A program made the position numbers and the translations under genes. Under the pieces are notes generated by a model that was not told where the DNA came from, searched no databases, and saw only the letters and a program-made list of their open reading frames with translations. From assembly GCF_000422205.1 (NCBI RefSeq), contig NZ_ATHV01000022.1, positions 1 to 64,000 of the forward strand: DNA of 64,000 nt, given 5' to 3'. Every line of letters begins with the position of its first letter. Position 1 is the stretch's first letter. Origin of the DNA: Desulfovibrio sp. X2. GTDB taxonomy: Bacteria > Desulfobacterota > Desulfovibrionia > Desulfovibrionales > Desulfovibrionaceae. Shown piece after piece: positions 28,864 through 37,389 of this stretch.

Positions 28864-29334
28864 ATGTTCTGGGTGCGTATCGATAACCGTCTCGTGCATG
28901 GCCAGATCATCGAGGCCTGGCTCCCCTTCACCGGAGCGGAGACCCTGGTCGTGGCCAACGATGAACTCGCCGAGGACGGCCTGCGCCAGGAGATCATGGC
29001 CTTGGCCATCCCCGAGGACATCTCGCTCCATTTCGCGCGGGTGCAGGCGCTGCCCGATCTGGTGGCGAGCCTTTCCGGCAGCAGCAGCGCGCCCGACGTG
29101 ATGGTCCTCTTCGCCACCTGCATCGACGCCCGCAGGGCCTATGAGGCGGGGCTGCACTTTTCGAGCATCAACATCGGCAACCTCCATTACTCTCCCGGCA
29201 AGAAGCAGATCTGCGCGCACGTGGCCGTGAGCAGCGAGGACGAAAGCTGTCTCGGGTTCTTCTCGGCCGAACACGTGGCCCTCGACTACCGCTGCGTGCC
29301 CAACGACCCCGTACAGGTGAAGAAACGGTGGTGA
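28864..29334 (+). CDS. Mannose/sorbose-type PTS EIIB component
   Basis: Phosphotransfer protein that receives phosphate from EIIA on His12 (VRIDNRLVHGQII). The 156 residues cover the whole EIIB-Man fold, with VVANDELAEDGLRQEIM and SSINIGNLHYSPGKK as family segments. The start at 28864 is two bases after the EIIA stop, so the pair is coupled. The next gene (EIIC) is out of frame. Confidence 0.9.
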   Translation: MFWVRIDNRLVHGQIIEAWLPFTGAETLVVANDELAEDGLRQEIMALAIPEDISLHFARVQALPDLVASLSGSSSAPDVMVLFATCIDARRAYEAGLHFSSINIGNLHYSPGKKQICAHVAVSSEDESCLGFFSAEHVALDYRCVPNDPVQVKKRW

Positions 29335-29339
29335 TCGCC

Positions 29340-30037
29340 ATGTATTCCGAGATTCCCTGGTATCTCGTCACGGCTTTTTTTTTGTCCTTTTCTCGTTCTT
29401 CCGCTTCGGCCTGAACACGGGCTTCCTTGAGCGGCCGCTGGTCATCGGGCTGCTCTGGGCCGCCATCTCGGGTCACGCCAAGACCTCGCTCGGCGTCGCC
29501 GTCTTCTTCGAGCTGCTCTGGATAGACCTCTTTCCCGCAGGGACCTTCATCCCGCCCCATCTCGTGGCTTCGACCTGCGCCGCGCTCGGCCTGGCCTCGG
29601 CCTTCGGCCTGCACGCGCCGCAGGACGCGCTGCTCTGCATCATCGTGGCCATGCCGCTCGGCCCCCTCGGGGCGAAGCTGGAGCAGCTCCTGCGCTCCTG
29701 GCAGAACCGCCACTACAACTCCCTGGTGCACGACGCCCGCCACCTCGGCGAGGGCTTCGCGCCCGAGCGGATCGTCTACCGCGCCCTGGCGGAGATGGCG
29801 ATTGGCTCCCTCGCCTGCTTCGGCCTGGCCCTGGCCGCGCTCTACGCCGTCATGCCCGCGCTCCTTCCCATGTGGCGCGACGTGACCTCGCCGTTCGACA
29901 TCGGCTGGGTGCACATGTGGCTGGCGGCGAGCCTCGGCGGCATCCTGGCCGTGCGCTGGAAGCGCGCCTACGGCCTGCTGGCCGCCGCCACCGCGCTCCT
30001 GGCCATGAGCGGCGTCTTCGGCACTTCCTCGTTCTAG
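29340..30037 (+). pseudogene. Mannose-type PTS EIIC permease, frame interrupted at a T9 tract
   Basis: Hydrophobic EIIC-type membrane protein. From ATG 29340 the frame reads YSEIPWYLVTAFF and then meets a stop at 29412 after 24 codons. From 29384 to the stop at 30037 another frame carries a coherent membrane protein (VLFSFFRFGLNTGFLERPL ... FELLWIDLFPAGTFIPPH ... GAKLEQLLRSWQNRHYNSL), which has no start of its own until GTG 29564. The two join perfectly if the run of nine T at 29375-29383 were ten, or by -1 slippage there, giving about 232 residues. So this is a sequencing error, a true frameshift mutation, slippage-dependent expression or phase variation. No EIID gene follows, although the mannose family needs one. 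Confidence 0.75.
29375..29383. repeat. Homopolymer T9 tract inside the EIIC gene
   Basis: Nine consecutive T in GC-rich coding sequence, exactly where the EIIC reading frame changes. Such tracts are prone to replication and transcription slippage; one added T restores the frame. Confidence 0.9.
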
Positions 30038-30121
30038 CCGCGATTGATTGTTTCCCCCGGCGGAGCTACAAGATTGCAATGGAGCCGCCATCCGGCGGCT
30101 TTTCCCAAGCCGGGAGACGTC

Positions 30122-30931
30122 ATGGGCAAGGAGTTCGAGGACTACGCGGACGCATTGCGCGACGAGGTGACGGCCGAGATGGCCGAAACCTTCTTCGGCG
30201 CGCGACGCGAGCTCGAAGACTCGATCGCCCATTGGCAGGAGCTGGCAGGAAAGCTCCGCGGAAGGCTCGAGCTCCTTGCAGGGCGCGCGGCCGGGCTTCA
30301 GGCCGTTCTCTTCGGCGCGGACGGCGCCCGGGGCTTCTACCAAACGCTCGGCGTCGACGCCGAAGTCTTTCTGCAGCTGGCCGGGCGGCTCGAGGAGCCG
30401 GACGCAAGCGGGATTCTGGCCGATCTGCGGGTTCCCTTTGCCTGGACGCGCTTCGGGCGCTACCTGGGACTCGTCGAGGACGCCTACGCGCTCCTGCTCG
30501 CCGGGATCGAGGACTATCGGCACGGCACCTGGTACGACGATCCCAAGCGTCCGGGCCGCAAGGCCCTCACGCCCAACTATGCCATGCTCGCCCAGGAGGC
30601 GGAGCGCATCAACGAACGCGTGGCGACGGTCAACACCTACCAGGGACCGACCTGCGCCCTGCGCGTGGTGCGCAACATGGATCCCGAGGCTCAGGGACGG
30701 CGCGACCTTGCCGGCGGGCCGCTGCAGGACGAGAATTGCGGCCTGGACAGCTCCATGGCCTTTTCGCCCGTGTCCCTTAAGGCCCAGGACATCCCCGAAC
30801 TGCCCGCGCTGCCTCCGTTCGAGCGGTTCCGAGGCACTCTTGAACAGCATCTGCGTGATCTGTACGACAGCCATGCCGCACAGGTGCCCGGCCTGCTGGC
30901 GGCTGTGAGGGCCGCGCGTCCCCAGGGCTGA
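30122..30931 (+). CDS. Conserved hypothetical protein
   Basis: 269-residue soluble protein without a recognised domain. The N-terminus is helical and charged (residues 1-60), the middle has WTRFGRYLGLVEDAYALLLAGIEDY, and there is a distinctive TVNTYQGPTCALRVVRNMDPEAQGR-type segment near residues 160-185 (positions 30628-30703). No signal peptide or membrane helix. ATG 30122 follows GGGAGACGTC; the frame is open upstream to 30044. It stands between the PTS genes and the adenylate-cyclase-like gene. Function unknown. Confidence 0.72.
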   Translation: MGKEFEDYADALRDEVTAEMAETFFGARRELEDSIAHWQELAGKLRGRLELLAGRAAGLQAVLFGADGARGFYQTLGVDAEVFLQLAGRLEEPDASGILADLRVPFAWTRFGRYLGLVEDAYALLLAGIEDYRHGTWYDDPKRPGRKALTPNYAMLAQEAERINERVATVNTYQGPTCALRVVRNMDPEAQGRRDLAGGPLQDENCGLDSSMAFSPVSLKAQDIPELPALPPFERFRGTLEQHLRDLYDSHAAQVPGLLAAVRAARPQG

Positions 30932-31103
30932 GGGTCCGGGTGCCCGAAGTGCTGGCGCGCTATCCTGGCCCGGCCTGCCGAGGCCAGCAGGCGGAGCCCG
31001 CCGGTCCCGGCTTTCCCGTCGCCGCGAATTGTTATAGAAATTGCTTTTGGCGCCGCCTCTTTCCTTGTCCGAGGGCAGGGCGGTGCCGGATCGTTGCCCG
31101 AGG

Positions 31104-34100
31104 ATGACGCAGGAGACCATGCAGTCCGCACCCGACACCGTGGCAACCCTTGCCGTTCGTTTCCGCGAGGGCTGCATCCCCTCCGACGGCCCGTCCGCCC
31201 CGAAGCTGCACACGGCTCTGCTGCGCTTGGCCAAGGACGGTGCTCCAGGCGGGCAAGGCGATGCGGAGGCCTTGCGCACGGCGTTCGATCTTGCGGTCTC
31301 CCTGGCCCTGCCGGGCATGCTGCCCCGGGAGATGGGGAGTCTCGCGGACGTCCTGGGACTGCTTCTGCGCCTGGGGGCGCACGGGCGGCGGCTGGCCCTG
31401 CACCTCGTGTCCGAGGCTCCGCTGCCCTGGCCGCAGCTGACGGCGCTTCTTGAGCAGCTGCCCTTGCGGGCCCGGCTGCATCTGGGCAACGCCTTCTTCC
31501 TTTCCACTGAATCGGCTGCGGGCGGCTCCGCTGTGCAGGAGTTCTCCTCTTCCCTGGTGGCCCATCTGCGAGACATGCGCGAAGAGGAAATCCTCGATTT
31601 TCTCGGCGACCTTGCAGCCGAAGGTGAGCGGATCGCCTGGCCTCTCCGGCAGGCCCTGCAGCGCGGAGCTTTCGGAGAGTGGCTGCGCACCCGTCCTTCC
31701 TTTGCGAGCGAGCATCCGGGAGAGCCGCGCGCCTTGGCCGCGCTGCGGCTGCTCGAGGACGAGCAGGGCGTGCTCGCCCATGTCCAGGCCGCGGCCGACC
31801 GGCCCGGACGATGGACCGGTGAGCTCGTCGCCCTGGCGGGCACGTTCGGTTCGCGTGATGATGCGGGGTTGCTCAAGATTCTGGTGGGGCTGCTCGCAGG
31901 CGGGGACGAGGCCCTCGCCGTCCAGGCTGCAGACGCGCTGCTGCGGCTCGGCTGGAGCAAGACCGGCGAGGCCCTCGGGCGTTTCTTTTTGCGCATTCCG
32001 GCGCTTCGGCGGGCGCTCGGACACCAGGCGCTGCTCCTGGGAGAGCGGGAAGCCGCGGATTTCCTCGGGCAGTTCGAGCAGGGCGAGCGCGACAAGGTGG
32101 CGCTCTATCTCTTCCTGTCCCTATCTCGTCTGGCCCCGGAGTTCTGCCTGGCCTGTCTCAAGCGTCGCGAGGTGGGGCTTGCGAACAGCCTTTCGCCGGA
32201 CGACATGGCGGCAGCGGAGAAGTTCTTTCTGCGGCAGATGAAACGAGGCGCCTTCACGCCCCTCGCGGAGCGTTTCGGCAAGGTGGCGCCGCCCAGGCAG
32301 GGCGCTGAGCAGGTGAATGCCGGCTTCTTCTCGCGCCTTTTCGGCCGTGGCAAGAGCGACCTCAGGCGATCCGTGACTCGCGGAGCCATCATCGGCGAGG
32401 ATTTCGCGGGCAGCACGCTCTCGGACGTCTCGCTCTCCGGGCGGAGCTTCCGCGACTGCCGTCTTGCCGGAGCGGTCCTCGTGAACGTGCATTTCGAGTC
32501 CGCGTCCTTCGCCAATGTGGACTGCTCAGCCGCGACATTTAGGAAGTCGGTGTTCAAGCGCTGCACCTTCAGCGGCGTTTCGTTCAGGAAAGCCTGGCTG
32601 CACGGCTGCACGTTCCTCGACTGCGACTTCAGGGCCTGCGACTTCAGCGACGCCGTGCTGCACGGCGGCAGAATCGCCGCTGGTCAGCTCCTGCAATGCC
32701 ACCTGGGCGGAACGAGACTCGACGGCTGCAGGCTTTCCGACGTGAGCCTGCGGGGCTCGCAGGCGGGGGGCGCCCAGATGCGCCGCTGCCGTCTCTTTAC
32801 CTGTCTCTTCGAGGACTGCGGGCTTGCGGCCGTGCTCGGGCTCGAGAGCGCCTTCATGGGCGTCCGTTTCGAAGACTGCGATGTCCAGGGGGCCGAGTTC
32901 GAGTCCTGTTCCTTCCTTGCCTGCACGGTGGTCGCCTCGCGGCTCGCCGGGGCGCGCGCCGTGCGTTGCAAGACCGACGTTTCGGCCTTCATGGAGCTTG
33001 CCGAGTCCACCCTTCGCGAGGCCGCCTCGCGACTCACGTCCCAGGGCGAGCCCGAGGCCCCTCCGTCGGGACTCCTCGCGCCGTCCGGGCGGGACTTCAT
33101 GGAGGGCCTTCTTGCGGCCTGGGCCAGGCACCGGGACATGGCGCTCCTCGAGTTGGCCATGCGCGCGGCCAACGCCGACCGGCTCTCCTGGGCCTGCGAG
33201 GTCATGACGCCCGAGCAGGGCGAATTCGTCCATCTCCTGCCCCTGCTGCTGCACACGGACGTCTTCGAGACCGCCAGGGGGCTTTCGGGGGTGCCGACCT
33301 GCCAGGTCGACAACTTCCTGCCGTCCCTGGAGCAGGCCGAGCTGCTGCGCAGGCACTTCCCGGACGTGGTGCCCGAGGGCAAGGATCCGCCTGCAGGTCT
33401 TCGCATCGAGGGCATCTACGCAATGGGCAGCCTGGGCACCCTGGCCCAGACTTCCAAATCCGACCTGGACTGCTGGGTCTGCGTGGACGGCAACGAGGTT
33501 GCGGCGGCCGATCGGCAGGGGCTCAAGGCCAAGCTGGCCGCGCTCGAGCGCTGGGCCGAGGAGCGCTTCGGGCTGGAGACGCATTTTTTTCTCATGTCCC
33601 TGGACGACGTGCGTGCGAACCGTTTCGGCAAGAGCGACGAGGAGAGTTCGGGCTCGGCCCAGGCCCTGCTGCTCAAGGACGAGTTCTACCGCACCTGCCT
33701 GGTGCTCGGCGGCCGCATCCCGGCCTGGTGGCTCATGCCGCCGGGACTCGGCTCCGCGGCCTACCGCGAGCGCCTGCCCACCGCGTTGCGCCATCCCCTG
33801 CTCGAGCAGGACCGGGTGGTCGACCTCGGCCCTTTGGAGGACATCCCGCCCGAGGAATTTTTCGGCGCCTGCCTGTGGCAGATCGTCAAGGCCATGAAAA
33901 GCCCCTTCAAGTCGGTCATGAAGTTCGGCCTGCTGGAGCAGTACGCGCGGGGCACGGGCGCGGCGGCCGAGCTTTTGTGCGAGACGCTCAAGGAGAACAT
34001 CCTGCGCGGCCGCACGAATGCGGTCGAGCGCGATCCCTATCTGGCGCTCTTTGCGCGGGTGCGCGGCTACTATACCGGGCTCAAGGACATCGAGGCCCTT

Positions 34101-35033
34101 TACCTGTTGCGCGAAGCCTTCATGGAGCGCTTCTCGCAGCCCGGCAAGGCCCAGCCCGGCTCGCGGCGTGAGGAGGTCTACGCCGAGGTGAGCGCCCTGT
34201 TGCCCGCTTTCGGCGGCTCCCTGGGCGAGAAGGAGCTCGGCGCGGCCGGGCCCGGCGGCTGGAGCTTCGGCAAGAGCGTCAAGATGGGCGCCCTGGTCAA
34301 CAAGTTCATGATCGACACGTACGGCCGCATCCGCTCGCGGCTTTCCGACGGGGAATCGCTCCTGGCCTCGCGCATCACGCCGCAGGACATGACCAAGCTC
34401 GGGCGCCGCATCATGGCCAGCTTCGCGCGGCGCGACCACAAGGTGGAGCGCATCCCCTTCCTCAAGCTCTCCAAGCGGACATTCCGCGAGATGCGTTTCA
34501 CCGCGGAGAAGGCGCCGGGGCGCAAGACCAAGTGGCTGCTTCGGGGCAAGTCGTACGGCACCGACGAATGGGAGCTTCTGCGGCGCTCCGAGGACCCGTC
34601 CGCGCTGCTGGTCTGGACCGCGGCCAACGGGCTCTATGTGGACAGCATCCCCCTGCAGGGGGATGCGACCATCGCGCCCTTCGCCATCGAGGACGTCAAG
34701 ACCCTGCTCGCGAGCCTGACGGAATTCTTCCCGCCCGAGGATTTCGCCGTGGACAGCGCGAACTACCTGGACGAAGAACGTGTGGAGAAGGCCTTCTTCA
34801 TCCTCAACCTCGCCGTACCGCGCGAGGTCAAGGAGCTGCGCGAGGTCTGGTCCGTGTGCCTGACGAACTGGGGCGAGCTTTTGTGCATTCCGGACTTCCA
34901 GCCAGACGCCCTGATCCGCAAGTCCGCCTCGTCATACCTGCGCAAGCGTCTCGGGCTCAATCCCGCGGGGCTCCTGCCCATGGAAAGCTTCACGCCCAAG
35001 CGGGCGCTCTGTCCGCGCATCGTTCTGGCATGA
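31104..35033 (+). CDS. Class I adenylate cyclase-like protein with pentapeptide repeats
   Basis: Large cytosolic protein of about 1309 residues. Residues 1-430 are Leu/Ala-rich helices that look like HEAT-type repeats. Residues about 440-630 are pentapeptide-like repeats (A/S-x-F-x-x-C series, e.g. FRDCRLAGAVLVNVHF, FRKSVFKRCTF), forming a right-handed beta-helix rich in Cys. From about 700 onward lies the class I (CyaA, enterobacterial-type) nucleotidyltransferase: GIYAMGSLGTLAQTSKSDLD with the metal-binding Asp pair near residues 770-790. It would make cAMP from ATP if active. No signal or membrane segment. The start is uncertain: ATG 31104 or 31119, both with poor Shine-Dalgarno spacing. 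Confidence 0.8.
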   Translation: MTQETMQSAPDTVATLAVRFREGCIPSDGPSAPKLHTALLRLAKDGAPGGQGDAEALRTAFDLAVSLALPGMLPREMGSLADVLGLLLRLGAHGRRLALHLVSEAPLPWPQLTALLEQLPLRARLHLGNAFFLSTESAAGGSAVQEFSSSLVAHLRDMREEEILDFLGDLAAEGERIAWPLRQALQRGAFGEWLRTRPSFASEHPGEPRALAALRLLEDEQGVLAHVQAAADRPGRWTGELVALAGTFGSRDDAGLLKILVGLLAGGDEALAVQAADALLRLGWSKTGEALGRFFLRIPALRRALGHQALLLGEREAADFLGQFEQGERDKVALYLFLSLSRLAPEFCLACLKRREVGLANSLSPDDMAAAEKFFLRQMKRGAFTPLAERFGKVAPPRQGAEQVNAGFFSRLFGRGKSDLRRSVTRGAIIGEDFAGSTLSDVSLSGRSFRDCRLAGAVLVNVHFESASFANVDCSAATFRKSVFKRCTFSGVSFRKAWLHGCTFLDCDFRACDFSDAVLHGGRIAAGQLLQCHLGGTRLDGCRLSDVSLRGSQAGGAQMRRCRLFTCLFEDCGLAAVLGLESAFMGVRFEDCDVQGAEFESCSFLACTVVASRLAGARAVRCKTDVSAFMELAESTLREAASRLTSQGEPEAPPSGLLAPSGRDFMEGLLAAWARHRDMALLELAMRAANADRLSWACEVMTPEQGEFVHLLPLLLHTDVFETARGLSGVPTCQVDNFLPSLEQAELLRRHFPDVVPEGKDPPAGLRIEGIYAMGSLGTLAQTSKSDLDCWVCVDGNEVAAADRQGLKAKLAALERWAEERFGLETHFFLMSLDDVRANRFGKSDEESSGSAQALLLKDEFYRTCLVLGGRIPAWWLMPPGLGSAAYRERLPTALRHPLLEQDRVVDLGPLEDIPPEEFFGACLWQIVKAMKSPFKSVMKFGLLEQYARGTGAAAELLCETLKENILRGRTNAVERDPYLALFARVRGYYTGLKDIEALYLLREAFMERFSQPGKAQPGSRREEVYAEVSALLPAFGGSLGEKELGAAGPGGWSFGKSVKMGALVNKFMIDTYGRIRSRLSDGESLLASRITPQDMTKLGRRIMASFARRDHKVERIPFLKLSKRTFREMRFTAEKAPGRKTKWLLRGKSYGTDEWELLRRSEDPSALLVWTAANGLYVDSIPLQGDATIAPFAIEDVKTLLASLTEFFPPEDFAVDSANYLDEERVEKAFFILNLAVPREVKELREVWSVCLTNWGELLCIPDFQPDALIRKSASSYLRKRLGLNPAGLLPMESFTPKRALCPRIVLA

Positions 35034-35058
35034 GCCGGTTGGCCTGAGAAAACCGGCT
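35033..35058 (+). terminator. Possible terminator hairpin after the cyclase gene
   Basis: An 8-bp inverted repeat AGCCGGTT/AACCGGCT (35033-35040 and 35051-35058) begins at the stop codon, in the gap between converging genes. It lacks a T-run, so it may only be an mRNA 3' hairpin. Confidence 0.35.
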
Positions 35059-35101
35059 TGATAAGGAACCGTTCCCGATCGCCGGGGATCAGGGGATGGA
35101 G

Positions 35102-35866
35102 TCAGCTTTCGGGGAAATCGAAGGACTGCCCCTTGCCCACGATCCCGGCGAATCCGTCCGCGCGGGCGTCCGGCAGGGGGCCGGGATTGACGTGGTAGAG
35201 CCATGTCTTCGCCCGGACCGCCTCCGGCAGGCCGCACAGTTCCGCGTAGCGCGGGTGCACTCCGGAGGCCGCGGCGGACGTCTCGCAGTCGTGGAAGACG
35301 ACGTCGGCCTGCTCGCACAGGCCCATGCGCTGTTCGGGCATGAAGCTCGTGTCGCCGCTCAGGAACACGGTGCGGCGGCCCGCCCTGAAGAACAGTCCGT
35401 AGCAGGGGCTCAGGGCGTGACCGTTGTTGACGTGCACGGTCTGCACGAGCTGGAACCTGCAGCCGTTCCAGAGGAAGAAGCCGCCCCGGGGAACGCGGTG
35501 CAGCTTGAAGAAGGTGTTCAGATCGGCCCTGCCGCCGCCGAGCGAGCCCATGCCGCCGGACAGGGTGTTCTTCCAGAGCGCGTCCGCCATGTCGGCGCTG
35601 ACATAGAGATCGGGCCGTTCGCAAGCGGAATCGAAGTGGGAGGTGAAGCCGAGCCATTCCAGGCCGCCTGCGTGGTCTGCGTGCAAGTGGCTTACGAACA
35701 CGGCCTCCACGTCGCGGTAGCCGAGCCCGATCTCGTTCAGGGACAGCCGGGCATCCGAGCCGCAGTCCAGGAGCAGGCGGCGTCCGTCTCTCTCCACCAG
35801 GATGTTGGAGTGGTAGTTGCCGTCCGTGGTGAAGGCCGAGCCGCTTCCGAGAAATGTCAGCTTCAT
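35102..35866 (-). CDS. MBL-fold metallo-hydrolase (RNase Z-like)
   Basis: Metallo-beta-lactamase-fold protein, 254 residues. It starts KLTFLGSGSAF and has the metal motif SHLHADHAGG (about residues 62-71), a further FLSGDTSFM metal Asp near 165, and VFHDCE after it. The general layout (GSGSA start, HxHxDH, GDT) is that of RNase Z/PhnP-like members; substrate is not deducible, and a YHVNPGPLPDA-like end replaces the classical final His motif. ATG 35866 with AAGGACG upstream. Divergent from cheV across a 437-base gap. Confidence 0.82.
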   Translation of the reverse strand: MKLTFLGSGSAFTTDGNYHSNILVERDGRRLLLDCGSDARLSLNEIGLGYRDVEAVFVSHLHADHAGGLEWLGFTSHFDSACERPDLYVSADMADALWKNTLSGGMGSLGGGRADLNTFFKLHRVPRGGFFLWNGCRFQLVQTVHVNNGHALSPCYGLFFRAGRRTVFLSGDTSFMPEQRMGLCEQADVVFHDCETSAAASGVHPRYAELCGLPEAVRAKTWLYHVNPGPLPDARADGFAGIVGKGQSFDFPES

Positions 35867-36303
35867 GCGTCGTCCTTTAGGGGGATGCGGGCCGGGAGCT
35901 CGCATCCTGCCGCGCGCAGAAATCGCGGACAGGGACGGTTTTGTGCCTCGCAGGCGTTTTGGGGCCGCTTCCCGTGCGTTTTCTGCGGGATTCGAGCGCT
36001 CTTAACCGATTTCCGTTTCTGGAGCAATGCGCGCGCGCCGTTTTTTGCGTATAAGCGGGCGCTATTCGAAACTGTCTGCCCGGTTGGGCTCTTGTGTCGG
36101 AATATGAAATATTCCGGAAGGGTGGGAGTGAAACGAGATTCTAATAGTCTTGCCGTGCCTTGCGCGGGTATGGTTGCTGATCGAAGTGGGGGCAAGACCC
36201 GGACGGCCGGGCACGAAGGGCCATTTCGCGTGTTTCCTTTCCGCGTTTTTTTTGACAGAAGGGCGGCAGACGCGGGACGACCTCTTACGATCGGGATGGG
36301 GCA
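35867..36303. other. Divergent intergenic region with a perfect inverted repeat
   Basis: 437 bases between the MBL gene and cheV, more AT-rich than the flanks, with no gene seen. At 36098-36116 lies a perfect inverted repeat, CGGAATAT-GAA-ATATTCCG, which looks like an operator. TTGACA at 36252-36257 has no good -10 partner. The promoters for both genes must be in here but I cannot place them. Confidence 0.6.
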
Positions 36304-37299
36304 ATGAGCCAGACCAACATTTTGCTCGAATCGGGCACGAACGAACTGGAGATCGTCGAGTTCTTCATCGACGAGGTGGGCAGCGACGGCAAGGTCTACA
36401 CGGGCCACTACGGGGTGAACGTCGCCAAGGTGTTGGAGATCATCAGGAAGCCGCAGGTCACGGCCATGCCCAACCAGCCGCACCCCTGCGTCAAGGGGGC
36501 CTTCAACCTGCGCTCGCGCATCATCCCCCTGGTGGATCTCTCGCTCTGGCTCGGCAAGAGGATGCAGGAGAGCGAGGCCCAGAAGGTGGTCGTCACCGAG
36601 TTCAACAACGTCATCAACGCCTTCCTGGTTTCCGGGGTCAACCGCATCCACCGCCTGAGCTGGACCCAGATCGAGCCGCCCGACGACAACCTCGTCCGCT
36701 ACACCGGATCGAGCATCACCGGCGTAGTCAAGTTCGACGACCGCATCATCCTCATCCTGGACATGGAGAAGATCATCGCCGATCTGAACCCCAACCTGAC
36801 CTTCCGTCTGGACAAGTCCGAGGAGGCCGAGGAGGGGCGTGTCGCCGCGCGGCCCGTGCGCGTGCTGATCAGCGACGACTCCTCCATGATACGCCGCACC
36901 TTGTCGCGCGGCCTGGAGAAGGTCGGTTTCGAGGTGGTGCAGACGAGCAACGGCAAAGACGCCTGGGACCGTTTGGAAGCGTTCAAGCACCAAGCCGAGC
37001 AGGAACAGCGCCCCCTGACCGATCTCCTCAATATCGTTGTCTCGGATATCGAGATGCCGATCATGGACGGCCACAACCTGTGCAAGCGCATCAAGGACGA
37101 TCCCGTGCTGGGCACGCTGCCGGTCATCCTCTTCTCCTCCCTGATCACCGACAGGCTGCGCCACAAGGGGCTTGCCGTCGGAGCGGACGACCAGATTTCG
37201 AAACCGGACATCACCATCCTGGCCCGGCACATCAAGAAGCTGCTGAACGAGCGGCAGGGGTTCGACTTCGCGCCCGAAAACGGCGCGCAGGGCGAATAG
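36304..37299 (+). CDS. cheV: Chemotaxis protein CheV (CheW domain + receiver)
   Basis: Coupling and adaptation protein of chemotaxis, 331 residues. The CheW-like domain covers about residues 15-165 (VNVAKVLEIIRKPQVTAMP, CVKGAFNLRSRIIPLVDLS). The receiver domain starts near 185 (VRVLISDDSSMIRRTL, acidic pair) and has the phospho-acceptor Asp in IVVSDIEMPIMDG, with the conserved Lys in DQISKPD. All receiver residues are present, so it should be phosphorylated by CheA. It stands apart from any che operon. Confidence 0.93.
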   Translation: MSQTNILLESGTNELEIVEFFIDEVGSDGKVYTGHYGVNVAKVLEIIRKPQVTAMPNQPHPCVKGAFNLRSRIIPLVDLSLWLGKRMQESEAQKVVVTEFNNVINAFLVSGVNRIHRLSWTQIEPPDDNLVRYTGSSITGVVKFDDRIILILDMEKIIADLNPNLTFRLDKSEEAEEGRVAARPVRVLISDDSSMIRRTLSRGLEKVGFEVVQTSNGKDAWDRLEAFKHQAEQEQRPLTDLLNIVVSDIEMPIMDGHNLCKRIKDDPVLGTLPVILFSSLITDRLRHKGLAVGADDQISKPDITILARHIKKLLNERQGFDFAPENGAQGE

Positions 37300-37389
37300 C
37301 CGGGCCGAAGGCAGGGAATTACGGACAGCATCGGCGCACGGCCTCTCATCTGCATCCTGTCTCCCCACGAACCCGGCACTCTGGCCGGG

